DNA from: Paragordius varius
Taxonomy: Eukaryota > Nematomorpha
Reading direction: 5' to 3'
DNA: 64,000 bases
Assembly: GCA_964247055.1 (NCBI GenBank)
Contig: OZ176051.1
Span: 5,828,001 to 5,892,000, forward strand
Below are positions 1 through 10,798 of this stretch, piece after piece. Each line of letters opens with the position of its first letter. The stretch's first letter is position 1. The position numbers and the translations under genes were made by a program. The notes under the pieces are model-generated. The model worked only from the letters and a program-made list of their open reading frames with translations. It ran no database searches and was not told the DNA's origin.

Positions 1-335
1 TATAGTGATATAAACATGAAAATACGATTCAGGCCTAAATAATTCACACTCAATGGGTCTTAGAATCACGCTTATTAACTTTATAAATTGCAAGTTTATA
101 TTGAAACCCTAAATAATGAGCTAATTTGTTTTATAAAAACGCTTAGGTTCACACTCAATCACTACATCCTGACCAAATACATTTAGACAAATGCGAATAT
201 TTACCTTTAATTAATTATTATAACAACAATATAAAAATTACATCAAATAATATATAATTTTGTATATTCCGATTTATTAATTATTTTATAGTTTGGAACG
301 TATTCAAATAAAATTTGGTGCGAGCCTTTTCATTA

Positions 336-780
336 TCACTTATTACTGCCCTCATCACCGCTAAAAATATTCAAAGTGCTTTCAACGGCATTTTGTGAAG
401 TTTCGTTATTGGGAAAACATAATGGCTCGTTTCTCGCGCACATTCCTGTACCAAAATTATGTTGGCTGACATTTTTCCATTCAAGTTTGTTCGATATTTT
501 ATAAAAATTATTATTGTTAACCTAATATCCTAAAATGATTATCACACAGAGATTCCAATAAAAATAGTTATGGGACAAAATATTTACCCTAATAAGTCAT
601 ATTCAGTTCCACAATTAACTGGACCCAGGTGATCATCTGGCATGTAAATTGCTTGACATTTATTATAACAATAAAAGGGTTTACAAAAAATGACATCATA
701 AGTTAAGCATTGATGTTACACACATTTGTACAATTCTTTTCCACATCTGGATTACAATGTTGCGGTTCCCGCGATATAAT
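336..780 (-). pseudogene. Remnant paralogue of the secreted cysteine-rich gene at 5450-10798 (two exons)
   Basis: Two minus-strand exons are visible. The first (780-588) starts after a ...GTAAAG acceptor and carries a cysteine pattern like exon 3 of the intact paralogue, with the shared blocks NKCQAIY and VNCGTE. It ends before a GTAAAT donor. The second (465-336) starts after GTCAG, reads through GMCARNEPLCF and GDEGSNK, and stops with TGA. The first exon is 193 nt; one more base would restore the phase-2 donor used by the paralogue, and a one-base deletion near 709 breaks the frame between CNINA and CLTYD. No signal-peptide exon was found upstream, although a distant one could have been missed. 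I infer a decayed duplicate; an assembly error at the deletion is the alternative. The function of the family is unknown. Confidence 0.6.
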
Positions 781-1458
781 CTTTACACACAAAATTATTG
801 AAAAAATAAATAAATGCGTAGCTATTAATTATTTACAGTAAAAATTTAAAATATGCGGACAAAAGGTAAAAATATATAGAGACAAAATTTTTTTTTCAAA
901 AAACAACCAAACTTTTTTAAACCTTAATTTATCCCATAAAAATTATTTAAATTGTGTCATCACTTTATATCTCTACTTTATACTTTGCAGTGAAAAACCA
1001 TCTATAAAATATACAAAACTAAATTTGCATATCCAAGTCTATTTTTATATTTGCTAATTTAGGAGTACAAGTATTACTAGCACCCAAAAATGATTTCTGA
1101 ATCATATATCATCCAATAGCTAAAGATCTTCTGGATAATTAATATCAAATGAGGCTCAAATTTAAGGAGTTTTTAGCCAAAATTAAAAATGGCATTTTCA
1201 TCGCATATCCGTTCAAATAAAATTAAATACATATAGGAATACGCATTAGCTAAATCTTACCTGTTAATATTAATCATAATGATAATCCTAAACATTAACG
1301 ATTAAAATTCTGCATTTTTTTCAAAAACTTCTTGAAGACTTAGAGGTATTGATGCCGAATTGCATAATTTGGCGTTAAAAAACACTTGCAATGAAGATAA
1401 AGATTAATCCTAAATATATTATATATATTGCGTTTACATAAGGTCCAAGTCTTACATA
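781..1458. other. Non-coding stretch, nothing recognised
   Basis: AT-rich sequence with stops in all frames. Missing 5' exons of the 336-780 remnant could lie here but none could be supported. Confidence 0.4.
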
Positions 1459-2214
1459 TACCATTTACACTTCAAGAGTGTCCTTGAACAATTCAAGAGT
1501 GTCCTTGAACAATTCAAGTTGGTCCTTGAACAATTCAAGTTGGTCCTTGAACAATTCAAGTTGGTCCTTGAACAGTTCAAGTTGGTCCTTGAATAATTCA
1601 AGTTGGTCCTTGAACAATTCAAGTTGGTCCTTTAACTTTTTTGCTTTGTTTTAAACTTTTATCAATCAAATCGAAAATAATTCGTCTATTTTATTGTTTT
1701 TAACCTATTTTCTATTATTTAACATAAATTTTAAATCGATATCAACTTTTAATCTTTGAAAAACCGTATATCTTTATTAATTTCTTAAAATAAATTTGGA
1801 TATTTATAAGATTTTAACATAAAATGAAAAATTATATAAGTTTTCTGGGTTATAAATTAAAATTTTTCATTAAAAACATTTAAAAGTCAATAATTTTGTT
1901 GAATTGAAAAAAAATAGTTTGAAACAAAAAAGTGGTTTTTCAATAAAATATTTTATTTTTAAAAGAATAAATATATAATAAATAAAGAAAATTAGGTAAA
2001 TAAATAATAAAATAAATAAATAAATGCAAAAATTATGGTTAAATCAAAATTTATAAATTTTAAGGACCAACTTGAATTGTTCAAGGACCAACTTGAATTG
2101 TTTAAGGACCAACTTGAATTGTTCAAGGACCAACTTGAACTGTTCAAGGACCAACTTGAACTGTTCAAGGACCAACTTGAATTGTTCAAGGACACTCTTG
2201 AAGTGTAAATGGTA
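1459..2214. mobile_element. Palindromic foldback-like MITE with 21-bp arrays in both arms
   Basis: The element begins TACCATTTACACTTCAAGAG and ends with the exact reverse complement, flanked by TA. The left arm is about eight tandem 21-bp units (core TTCAAGTTGGTCCTTGAA); the right arm is about seven units in opposite orientation. The two outermost left units and the last right unit carry the variant AGAGTG/CACTCT. The roughly 420-bp centre is AT-rich and non-coding. Further copies lie at 8916, 16969 and 39974, with a related subfamily at 35956, 57426 and 63819. The TA flank fits a Tc1/mariner-type mover, which is inference. Frames through the array give Ser/Asn/Trp repeats that are artefacts. 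Confidence 0.85.
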
Positions 2215-5200
2215 TATATAACTTTTTTTAATAATTTGCAGAGGGGCGCATAATTTTTACAAAACATTCATTATAGTACAATTTTTCCCAATACTTCTAT
2301 TGTAATGTTTTTTATTTTCGGAATTTTTAGGTCAAAATGACAAAACAACACAATAAATATTATATTTGTTAGTTTTATAAAATTAAATTTAATATATTTT
2401 ACCGCATAATATCCAGTTTTACGATTTAAATTTTACGTCAAAGTGCAATTTTATCTTTATTTCTTAAACGCTTTTAAAAGAAAACCTTTTTAGTACTTTT
2501 ATGTTAGGGATTATCTCATATTAAAAATTAATTTATGGTTGAGTTGACGCCTTTTTCCCATTGTGTCTATATTAGTCATAATGTGGAATAAAATTCGATT
2601 TTATAAATCAATAGTGGAAAAATCAAAATAACTTACATGGTAACCGCATTACCTATTATTACATTATATTGCCCCCATTTGTCGCATAGTGTTTTATATA
2701 AAAACAGTCTCCTAACTTTTTAAAATTTTACATAACATAAAATTAATGTTTTATTTAAACGATCCAAAATTGCACATTTTAATAATAAAATATTAAAATA
2801 ATGACCAAATTACATTTAAAGAAAAGGACGTCTGATTCAAAGCGTGTGATACCTGGTATAATTTAACAAGATTTAACCCAATATTTATCAAATGATTATA
2901 TAATTAAAAAAGACAATAAATTTAATAGAGATTACTTCTAATTTATTGGATACTCTTTCAGCATATACAACCTAATATACTAATTAAATATTAATTAATA
3001 CCCTAAGGAGACAGACATACAGAAAATATTTCAACATTGAATCCTTTGAAGAAATTGGTAGGATATATAATTTACAAAATTATTCCTTTGAGAAATTGGT
3101 AGGATATATAATTTACAAAATTAAGTTATTGTTAAAAAAGCAATAATAATATATATTTTTTTGTAAAAGCAAACAAACATTTACTCATTTCTTGGAACTA
3201 ATAGACGTACGCAGTAAAAATATCTCAAATGGATATCGATTCGTATTGTTAAATTTTTCGGAAATAGGTAATGCAATTCTTAAAAACAATCACTGATTGA
3301 TAAAATCAAAATAATCTAAAAAAATACACTTTCATTTGAGCTAGCTAACTCTAAACAAAATTAACGTAAATTATAAAAAGTGTTTGTAATGTAAGAATGC
3401 ACTTACGCCTTTGATAAAACAAATATAGCCAATCATTTCCAATTACAAATTTAATAATTTAAGAAAATTTTTACAGGTGGATAGATACAGACAAAAAGTT
3501 ACTGGTAATTTCGTAATCAAATAATTGGAATAATAATGGTATCACATTTTACAAAATATATTATAAATTGTCAATTAGATATTCAAATATTACTTGTTGG
3601 GTAATTATCGTTCGTTCAATTTATATGTAATTTTGTAGTTAGATTTTCTAAAACAAAAATGCTGTATTATGTAAATGATATTATAAAAGCCTATCTTATG
3701 AGGGTCCGTATAGATTAACACTTTAATAAAAATGTATAAATTTAAATAGTTGTATATTTTTTAAATAGGGGACCGACTCCACAAATTCGATCATTTCATT
3801 TTGATAATGAAAGATGTTTGCTCTCAAATTTAGTTGACCCTTTTTAAAACCTATTTGCAGGACAAATATTTCATTAAATAGGCTAAATATGAATGAAGAG
3901 TATTTTCATATAAAATGAAAAACCTTTCTCGCCTCAACCTATGGTTCCCAAACGGCAAACAAATAGTATCGACATTTTTTATGCTACCATAAGACCATAT
4001 TAGGGCGCAAAAAATGTGGTATTTTCGAAAAATGCTACGAACCTCTGACCTAAAATCTTGTAGTATTAAACAAATATAATATAAGAACCCGTAGCTAATT
4101 TCAACACTCTGCTATTTACTAAAGAGAGTGGGCCATTTCAAATAGTATTATATCATATAAAAGCATCAAATGCTTTTTTGATGCTCCATTATCTTTTGTG
4201 GTAATTTTATACCAGCCATTTAAAATTTAATTATCTCAAAAAGTGTTGTAAATATTGGACTAAATTTAAAAAATATACTTTTTTGCCTTTTACCTGCATT
4301 CCTTGATAAATATTTTTTAAAAAAAAGCAAAAATAAAAAAAATCAAACTTTTTTGCCACAATTTATTTCTTTTGATCTTTTAAATTACTAATAAGGCAAA
4401 TATCGTATTTTATGTAAAAATGTAAAGAATTAATCATTCATTTTACCACAAATTTTGATAATTATCGTATTTTAAATCAGCTGTTTGTTTCAATCGTTTG
4501 GGGTTATCCCGATTTCGGACTCTATTTAAAAAAATAAGCTTTTTGTAAAATACTGTAGAACAATGTATGATAATTAAAGTTTAACAAAACATCTCATAAA
4601 ACAGTAGGTTATTTACAAGTTTCCAGAAACTACCTTAAAAAGCTACTAAAAAATAAACGAATTACTCATTGATCAAACATATAGACAATCTTCCCATCAA
4701 ACTTTTTTCATACAAATACTTTTGGTATGGTAACTAATAGAACTGGAAAATTAATAAAATAATTACTCCTTAAATGAAATTAATTATGTTTGTTGCTTCC
4801 TGCAAAAATGTAAATATTGCAAGAAATGTGTATAATATACAATATTTTATAATTAAAGGTAATAACCCGTTTTACATTTATTGCACAAATTTAAGCCACT
4901 TATACTGTCAAGGTAAATTCGAACATTAAGGAGTGTTATAAAATTTTTATGATTTTAGCATTATCCTTATTTTGATAGGTACAATACAAATTGATCTGTT
5001 TTGTTTTTTGGTTTTGGAATAGTCAAAAATAATAATCGGTTTGACCGGTATGAATGCAATTATTTATACTCATTATAAGGATACACGTTCTAATTGGCTA
5101 TAATAGTTTTGCAATTCGGATTTAATAGATTTTTGAAAATCCAGAATTGTTGTAATAATAGGGAAATTACGTAAATACCTACATATTTTTTGACTGGCTT

Positions 5201-5329
5201 ATTTTCATAAACGATCAAATACCTAATACATTTACAAACCGGTCAGACCCAATCCTATCTATCAAAAAAATTTTTTACCGTATATGCCGCATTCAATAAT
5301 GTTGTAATAAAGGTATTATATTTGTTGCA
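2215..5329. other. Long non-coding stretch
   Basis: About 3.1 kb of AT-rich sequence without a supportable exon, RNA gene or bounded transposon. Only the 40-bp tandem duplication at 3042-3123 stands out. It separates the remnant gene at the left edge from the 3' end of the secreted cysteine-rich gene. Confidence 0.4.
3042..3123. repeat. Tandem duplication of about 40 bp
   Basis: The segment starting TCCTTTGAAGAAATTGGTAG is repeated directly at 3084, differing by one base, and ends at the same ACAAAATTA. A young local duplication with no visible role. Confidence 0.85.
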
Positions 5330-5335
5330 TTTATT
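5330..5335 (-). promoter_or_regulatory. Candidate polyadenylation signal for the secreted cysteine-rich gene
   Basis: AATAAA on the minus strand, about 115 nt past the stop at 5450. In sequence this AT-rich the motif is common by chance. Confidence 0.3.
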
Positions 5336-5449
5336 TAAATAAATAATAATAGTGTTGAAAATATTTCCCATGCTAATGATTAAATGTTGATCAGATAATC
5401 AGGTAAGTCTAGATAAAAATTGTATTTTTTTCTTAAATATACAATGAAA

Positions 5450-8400
5450 TTAATAAAAATCAAACTCTTCCTCTTGTTCACCACTACCATCCTCTTCGTA
5501 ATAATCCAAATTTTGAAAATTATATTTTTTGTTTACTTCTTGGAGCTTAGCGGCCAACTCATCATAATACACATCATTGTTTCCTTCATAATAGGTGTCT
5601 GAAATGCCGTCATATCCACTGTTTTCTTCAATATATATACCAGATGTTTCGAGAGATATGGGTTCACCAGAAAAACCGCTTTCAGAACCTGAAGCAATCT
5701 TTGTTGCACCACTTCCGGAATTCAAAGCCTCATTTATTAAGCTTGGACTTGTATGGTTTTGAGGATTAATAAATGCTCTAAACATCTTATTGTAATTAGT
5801 CCAATCGTCTCTGTGCAAATAAATAAATATTCATTTTATGTGTGACATTATATTTTAACCAAACCAAAGCTAATAACCTATATGAAAGATTTTTAGTATG
5901 CCTTTTCATATAGTCTATAGTCTGAAAATTTACAGTTGATTTATTAAACTTTCATCTTTGAAAACTACATGTCTATTAATACTGTCTTTTCAATAAATTC
6001 CTTTGGCCAAATTTTTACTATATTTTTATTTTTGGGACTTTTCACCATTTAATAATGTGACCAGATATTTTGAACTTGAACGGAGTACAAAAATTAAAAC
6101 ATACTTTGCTTGTTTGCACAAAAAATATCTTGATGTAACATATATATTCTGATAGGAAAATATCGGGATTATCATGGTGCTTTTGGTTTTAACCTTTACG
6201 AGCTATTAAAGAAAATTATTTACACTTTTATGGTAAGTCTGCGTAAATTTTCAAAAGGTGCGCAATTTTTTTTAAATATATGTTTTGGTGATTGCTTAAT
6301 GCTTTATTTTGAAAAATATCACTTAAATCTAACATAAACAACATATAAAATGCAAAACAATATTTTTAATTTGCAATAATTTTAAATGTATGCTAAATTT
6401 AGATATCAACTAAGTGTATTTTTTAAAAAATGCATACTTTCATAAATTTTGTTTTTAGCAAATTGTTGAAGCATATTTTTTACTATTTTCAGCATGATGG
6501 AAACGATATAAACGGTTGAGATGTTACTTTATATATAATTCGATAATGCTAATTTCTCAATCAGAATTTTGATTAGAATATTTGTTCGTTTTCAAATTAA
6601 TGTTAAATAAAAATTGTGTTTTTATTTACAAAAATCACCATTATTTGCAAGCAAACAAACCTTGAAATTAAAATCCTTAACCTATAGTAATGTTAAACAT
6701 CATCGAATTATTTAGAAAAAGAGTTTTATTATATCTTAAAGTGTTATACCGTTTCCATCATGCTTCAAAATACACGCTTCAAAAAAATATCTCAAATTTG
6801 GTTCAAAAAATAAGAAAACTAATAAAAAATTGAGTTTAGGAAAAAAAATTAAGAAAAATCATACCTCCCACCTAAGAGTATAAAAAACGTAATAACTCTT
6901 AATTTTTTAATACGAAAAAAGGTTATTTCGAAATCATATGCCATATATAATAAATTTTAAAATATATGGTACGGGAATAAAATTTTTTATATAATTTTTC
7001 GTTTGATAATTAAAAAAATGAACTCAAACCTGATCAAACATTTATTGAAATATCATGAATTAATTTTGTTAATTTAAATTTTGAGGCACCCCTTTTTGCA
7101 GCCTTGAGTGAAAGAGCCATTACTTACGGAGTGGAGTCCGAGATTTATAGTTTCGCCACTGCGCGAAAGGCTGCAATCTTAAGTTTTATGTATAATTCGA
7201 GCAGAAAATAAAATACTAACCAATTAAAAATAGGTCCTTAGTTTTTGTACCTCAAAATGAATCATTTCTTTACAAATTATGGGGTTATTTTTTACAAAGG
7301 GTACTATATCAAATTCTTAAATATTTGAATAAATAATGTTAATATTCATAAAAAATATTTTTTTTAATTTCAAAAAGCAGTACAAAAGTTGGCGCAGTAC
7401 AGTCGCAGTTTTTTTCTGAAAATCCAGTACTGTACTGCGAAAAACAGCCTATCTGGTCACATTACCATTAAATTAAATCAATAATGGCCAATTTCCCATG
7501 ACATTTTTTTAATTTACAAATGCCAGGTGTTTTCATAAGTTATTACCAGTTTAACTGGGCGAAGAAGTCAGAGAAAAGTATGCAGACGAATAACTTGATA
7601 AACACCCTTTTTGTTCATCTGTTTAACGACAAACACACACAATTTGAGTTTACAAAAGCTAGCGACTTGTATTTATCCAGAAATCTTGTTAAATTTTGTG
7701 TCTCAAGCAAGGAACATTTGCGGCACGCAATGCCATCAGAAAAAAATGCCGTTGAAAGTAATCGTTTGCTGAAAGAAACATATGGTAAACAAACTCTATC
7801 GATCAACTCATGTGAAAATGGTTTTCAATAAAAGTTGGATTTCATGTGAAAGAGTGAGGGCGCTCACCACATAACTGCAAGACGCTAAATAGCAAGACTT
7901 ATTGAATGGGTATTCAACTCAAACTTAACAAAAATTGGCAGAGGTATTATATCACAAAAAACAATCAATAGATGGCTATGAGCAATGAGATAGACAAACA
8001 AACTCGAGAAAAAATTCCCACACAATTTCAACGTCAAATCAAAAATCGCAAAGATTGTAAAATTTTGTTTAACGTCAAAAGAAATCATTCTAGCACCAAA
8101 TCGTGACGAGTGATGAGTATTGCCTTTATTTTGTAAATCCAAAAAGGAAAATCGTAGCTTTCATTTTGCCAAGCCGTTCCGTAACAACAAGGCCAAATCG
8201 ATTTGGTAAAGAAACCATCTGTGCCTTGTGGTAGCCGTATTGTGTATTTACTTTTGAAGTATCGTGAAATTTTTAATGCACAACATTATCGCTAACAAAT
8301 ACCTAATTAAAGCCATGGATTAATTGAAAAACAGCCTGAATAAGCCATTAAACATGGGAAAACAATTTTGTTACATGACGATGCTTCGTTTTTAAACTTG

Positions 8401-10798
8401 TGAAAGACACCTTAGTATTGCTTCAATGTGATTTTTTCCAATCCGCTGAACTCTCCTGACCCGCCATCTGATTAAAACAACTTCGCATCAATGAGGAACA
8501 CACGCAGAGTAGCATTTCAATAATTAAGACGCTACAAAACGGCTGGGTGAATGCGGACAAGATTTTAACATTAATAAATATAGAATTTCGCTGCAAAAAT
8601 TAGTTTTTCTCTATGAACGAATGCGTACAAACCGATGCACAATATTTTGAATAAAATAAATAATTGATTCCTTCCAAAATAACATACAAAACCGGTAAAA
8701 ACTTATGAATACACCTGAAAGACAAAATATTTTCTATTTTTTTCCGGAAAAGTTCCATTTTATTTAATGAACAATTATTTTTTTAATAAATTAAATTGTG
8801 AGAGTAGCTTAATCGCCTTGAATTATTAGGCGAATCCAACATACATGGCAAACGTGTTAAACTCATAATCTTTTCGTGTTTGCCCAATTTTTTATCTCCA
8901 TATGTTGCTTAAATATACCATTTGAACTTCAAAGGTGTCCTTGAAAATTCAAGTTGTTCCTTCAGCATTTAAAGTTGGTCTTTATTTTATAAGTTTGGAT
9001 TTAACCATAAATCTTGCATGTATTTATTTGTTTTATTATAACCTAATTTTCTTGATTTGAGATATATAAATTTATTCATTTAAAATTATATTTTTAATTT
9101 AAAATCAAATTTTGTTATTAAACTAATTTTTTCTAATTTATCACATTATTCTATTATAAATTTTTTAACGAAAAATTGTAATTAATAATCAAACTTGTAT
9201 TTTTTCAAGTATGTCGAAATCTTATGAATTATTTTTGCAAAACACAATAAAAAAATACAGTTTCTGATGATCAAAAGTGATTAAAAAATTTGGTCAAATC
9301 AAGAGAATAAGTTAAAAATAATAAAATATATTACTAATATATGGTTTGATTGATAAAAATTAAAAACAAATTAAAAAAGTTGAAGGACCAACTTGAAATG
9401 TTCAAGGACACTCTTGAAGTGTAAATGGTATAGTTAATATGACTAAGTTACGGCGAGACGCGTGAAAGGGCATAGCCATCAATATATATCACATAAATCG
9501 GGTATATATAATATTATACCGGCTTAAATCCATTTCAGTTCCACAATTAATCGGGAACACGTTTGATAATGGCAAAAATATTGCTTGGCATTTGCCTTCA
9601 CAATAATATGGAATGCAGTAAAGCTCTTGACTGTAATTGGGGCAACTGCTGTTTTGACAAATGTCTTTGCATGTTTCCTCCAACTTTTCGAATCTTTCCT
9701 CATCCATTTTAGGACAATCATGCGGCATGACATAAATCATCTTGGGAAGCTATATATATATATATATATAATTTTCAGTAAAATTATGATTTTTATGAAA
9801 TTTATAAAAATTTACACATTTTTTGTTTGCCCTACAATTTTTCCTGCAGTAATTTGGGTAGAAATGCTTGATAACAAAATTTTACTATAATAGCCAGATT
9901 AGAATTCGATGCTCAGAGAATATTTCCAACCCTAAATTTTTGTTCCTTTTAGGATGGCTTTATGCCCAAAACAGATCAGAATTATACAGATGCAACAGCA
10001 AAACTACAATTTGAAAACTTATCATGTTTAAATATTTTCGAGTCTCAGGCATTTCGGATTGATAAAAAGAAATACAAGAATTAATATTTTTTTTGTTTTT
10101 TTAAATAAAATAAAACATACTTCCCCACTTTGATCAACGTATTCACATGACACGCTTGTTGCCTAAAAAATATTAAATATATGATTTAATATATGACTAA
10201 AAATGGTTAATTTCGATTTTGCATTCTTAAGTTGAAGTAAAGAGCAATATTATTGACTTAATTGCTGTATGGAAAATTTTTTTAGCGTTTTTTCGCTTTT
10301 AGCCATATAATATCCCTTATATTTGATAATTTAAAGAAAGATGTGTTTTTTACTCATACGGTATAGGCATGTTTAAAGCTTTCTTAGATTGTCGTATTTT
10401 TGCATTTGATATAAAATTATAAAGGTTTTTCCTGGTAAAAATACAGTACAAGTAAGTCTATAATGCTAGTTTTTCATTAATTATTGCCAAATAAATAGCA
10501 TATATGCAGAAAAGAGAATTATTATTGGCTAATAATATTAAAAAGTGAAAAAAATAACTATAAACCAATAATACTCCCCTTTTCTGCAAATACTATATGG
10601 CAATAATTATGAAAAATTAGCAATGACTTACTCATACTAATATCATATACCAAAGAATCAAAAATACATTATATTCAGTTGTCTATACCCAAAATTTTAA
10701 AATCCATGTATTCCCTTTTAGTTTTTATTATGCATAAATTAAAAATTAAGTATTACCAACCAGCCGAATATAACCAAAGCAAGAAAAGATCGAAACAT
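5450..10798 (-). CDS. Secreted cysteine-rich, acidic Ser-Gly protein (4 exons, about 224 aa)
   Basis: Exons (minus strand): 10798-10757, 10162-10121, 9749-9520, 5810-5450; phases agree at each join and all sites are GT..AG. Exon 1 encodes a signal peptide (MFRSFLALVIFGWL, continuing ATSVSC). Exon 3 carries eight cysteines (HDCPKM, CKDICQNSSC, YCIPYYCEGKCQAIF, INCGTE). Exon 4 is cysteine-free and acidic, with several Ser-Gly pairs next to acidic residues (NSGSG, SGSESGFSGE, ENSGYDG, DGSGEQEEE), the kind of context used for glycosaminoglycan attachment, and ends EEEFDFY. I infer a secreted protein, possibly a small proteoglycan; the family is not recognised. Intron 3 (3.7 kb) holds a hAT derivative, a dead mariner and a foldback MITE. 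Joining exon 4 to exon 3 rests on phase and on the paralogue at 336-780; it is the least certain join. Confidence 0.65.
6053..7464. mobile_element. Non-autonomous hAT-like element, copy 1
   Basis: Ends are TAATGTGACCAGATA and TATCTGGTCACATTA, flanked by CCATTTAA and CCATTAAA, an 8-bp target duplication with one mismatch as expected for hAT. The 1.4-kb interior has no transposase frame. It contains an internal inverted pair (GCATGATGGAAACG near 6493 and CGTTTCCATCATGC near 6751) and a GC-richer block near 7100-7210 shared closely with copy 2 at 19352. It lies in intron 3 of the secreted cysteine-rich gene. At 6907-6910 it keeps an empty TTAA where copy 2 has a MITE. Confidence 0.85.
7521..8720 (+). 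mobile_element. Dead mariner-family transposon, copy 1
   Basis: The 32-bp terminal repeats match (5' TGCCAGGTGTTTTCATAAGT; 3' the reverse complement with a few changes, ending TACACCTGAAA). Between them lie pieces of a mariner transposase: LVKFCVSSKEHLRHAM and NAVESNRLLKETYG match the N-terminal helix-turn-helix region, and a TGDE-type block (GTGACGAGTGATGAG) followed by KPKRK-like sequence near 8100 matches the catalytic domain. Frames are broken many times. It is in intron 3 of the secreted cysteine-rich gene, in the opposite orientation. Confidence 0.85.
8916..9430. mobile_element. Palindromic foldback-like MITE, short-armed copy
   Basis: Same family as 1459-2214: TACCATTTGAACTTCAAAG at the left, ACTCTTGAAGTGTAAATGGTA at the right, with only two to three 21-bp units per arm. 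Sits in intron 3 of the secreted cysteine-rich gene, 195 bp past the mariner. Confidence 0.8.
10445..10638. mobile_element. Small MITE with about 45-bp terminal inverted repeats
   Basis: Left end AGTACAAGTAAGTCTATAAT and right end reading AGTATGAGTAAGTCATTGCT on the other strand are inverted; the arms continue through ATTATTGCCA/TGGCAATAAT and CAGAAAAG/CTTTTCTG. Related copies are near 42478 and 57890. Lies in intron 1 of the secreted cysteine-rich gene. Confidence 0.7.

Noticed and set aside
1992-2267. Minus-strand frame encoding Ser/Asn/Trp repeats (SLNNSSW units)
   Set aside because: It is a translation of the 21-bp array in the arm of a palindromic MITE, with no independent coding evidence.
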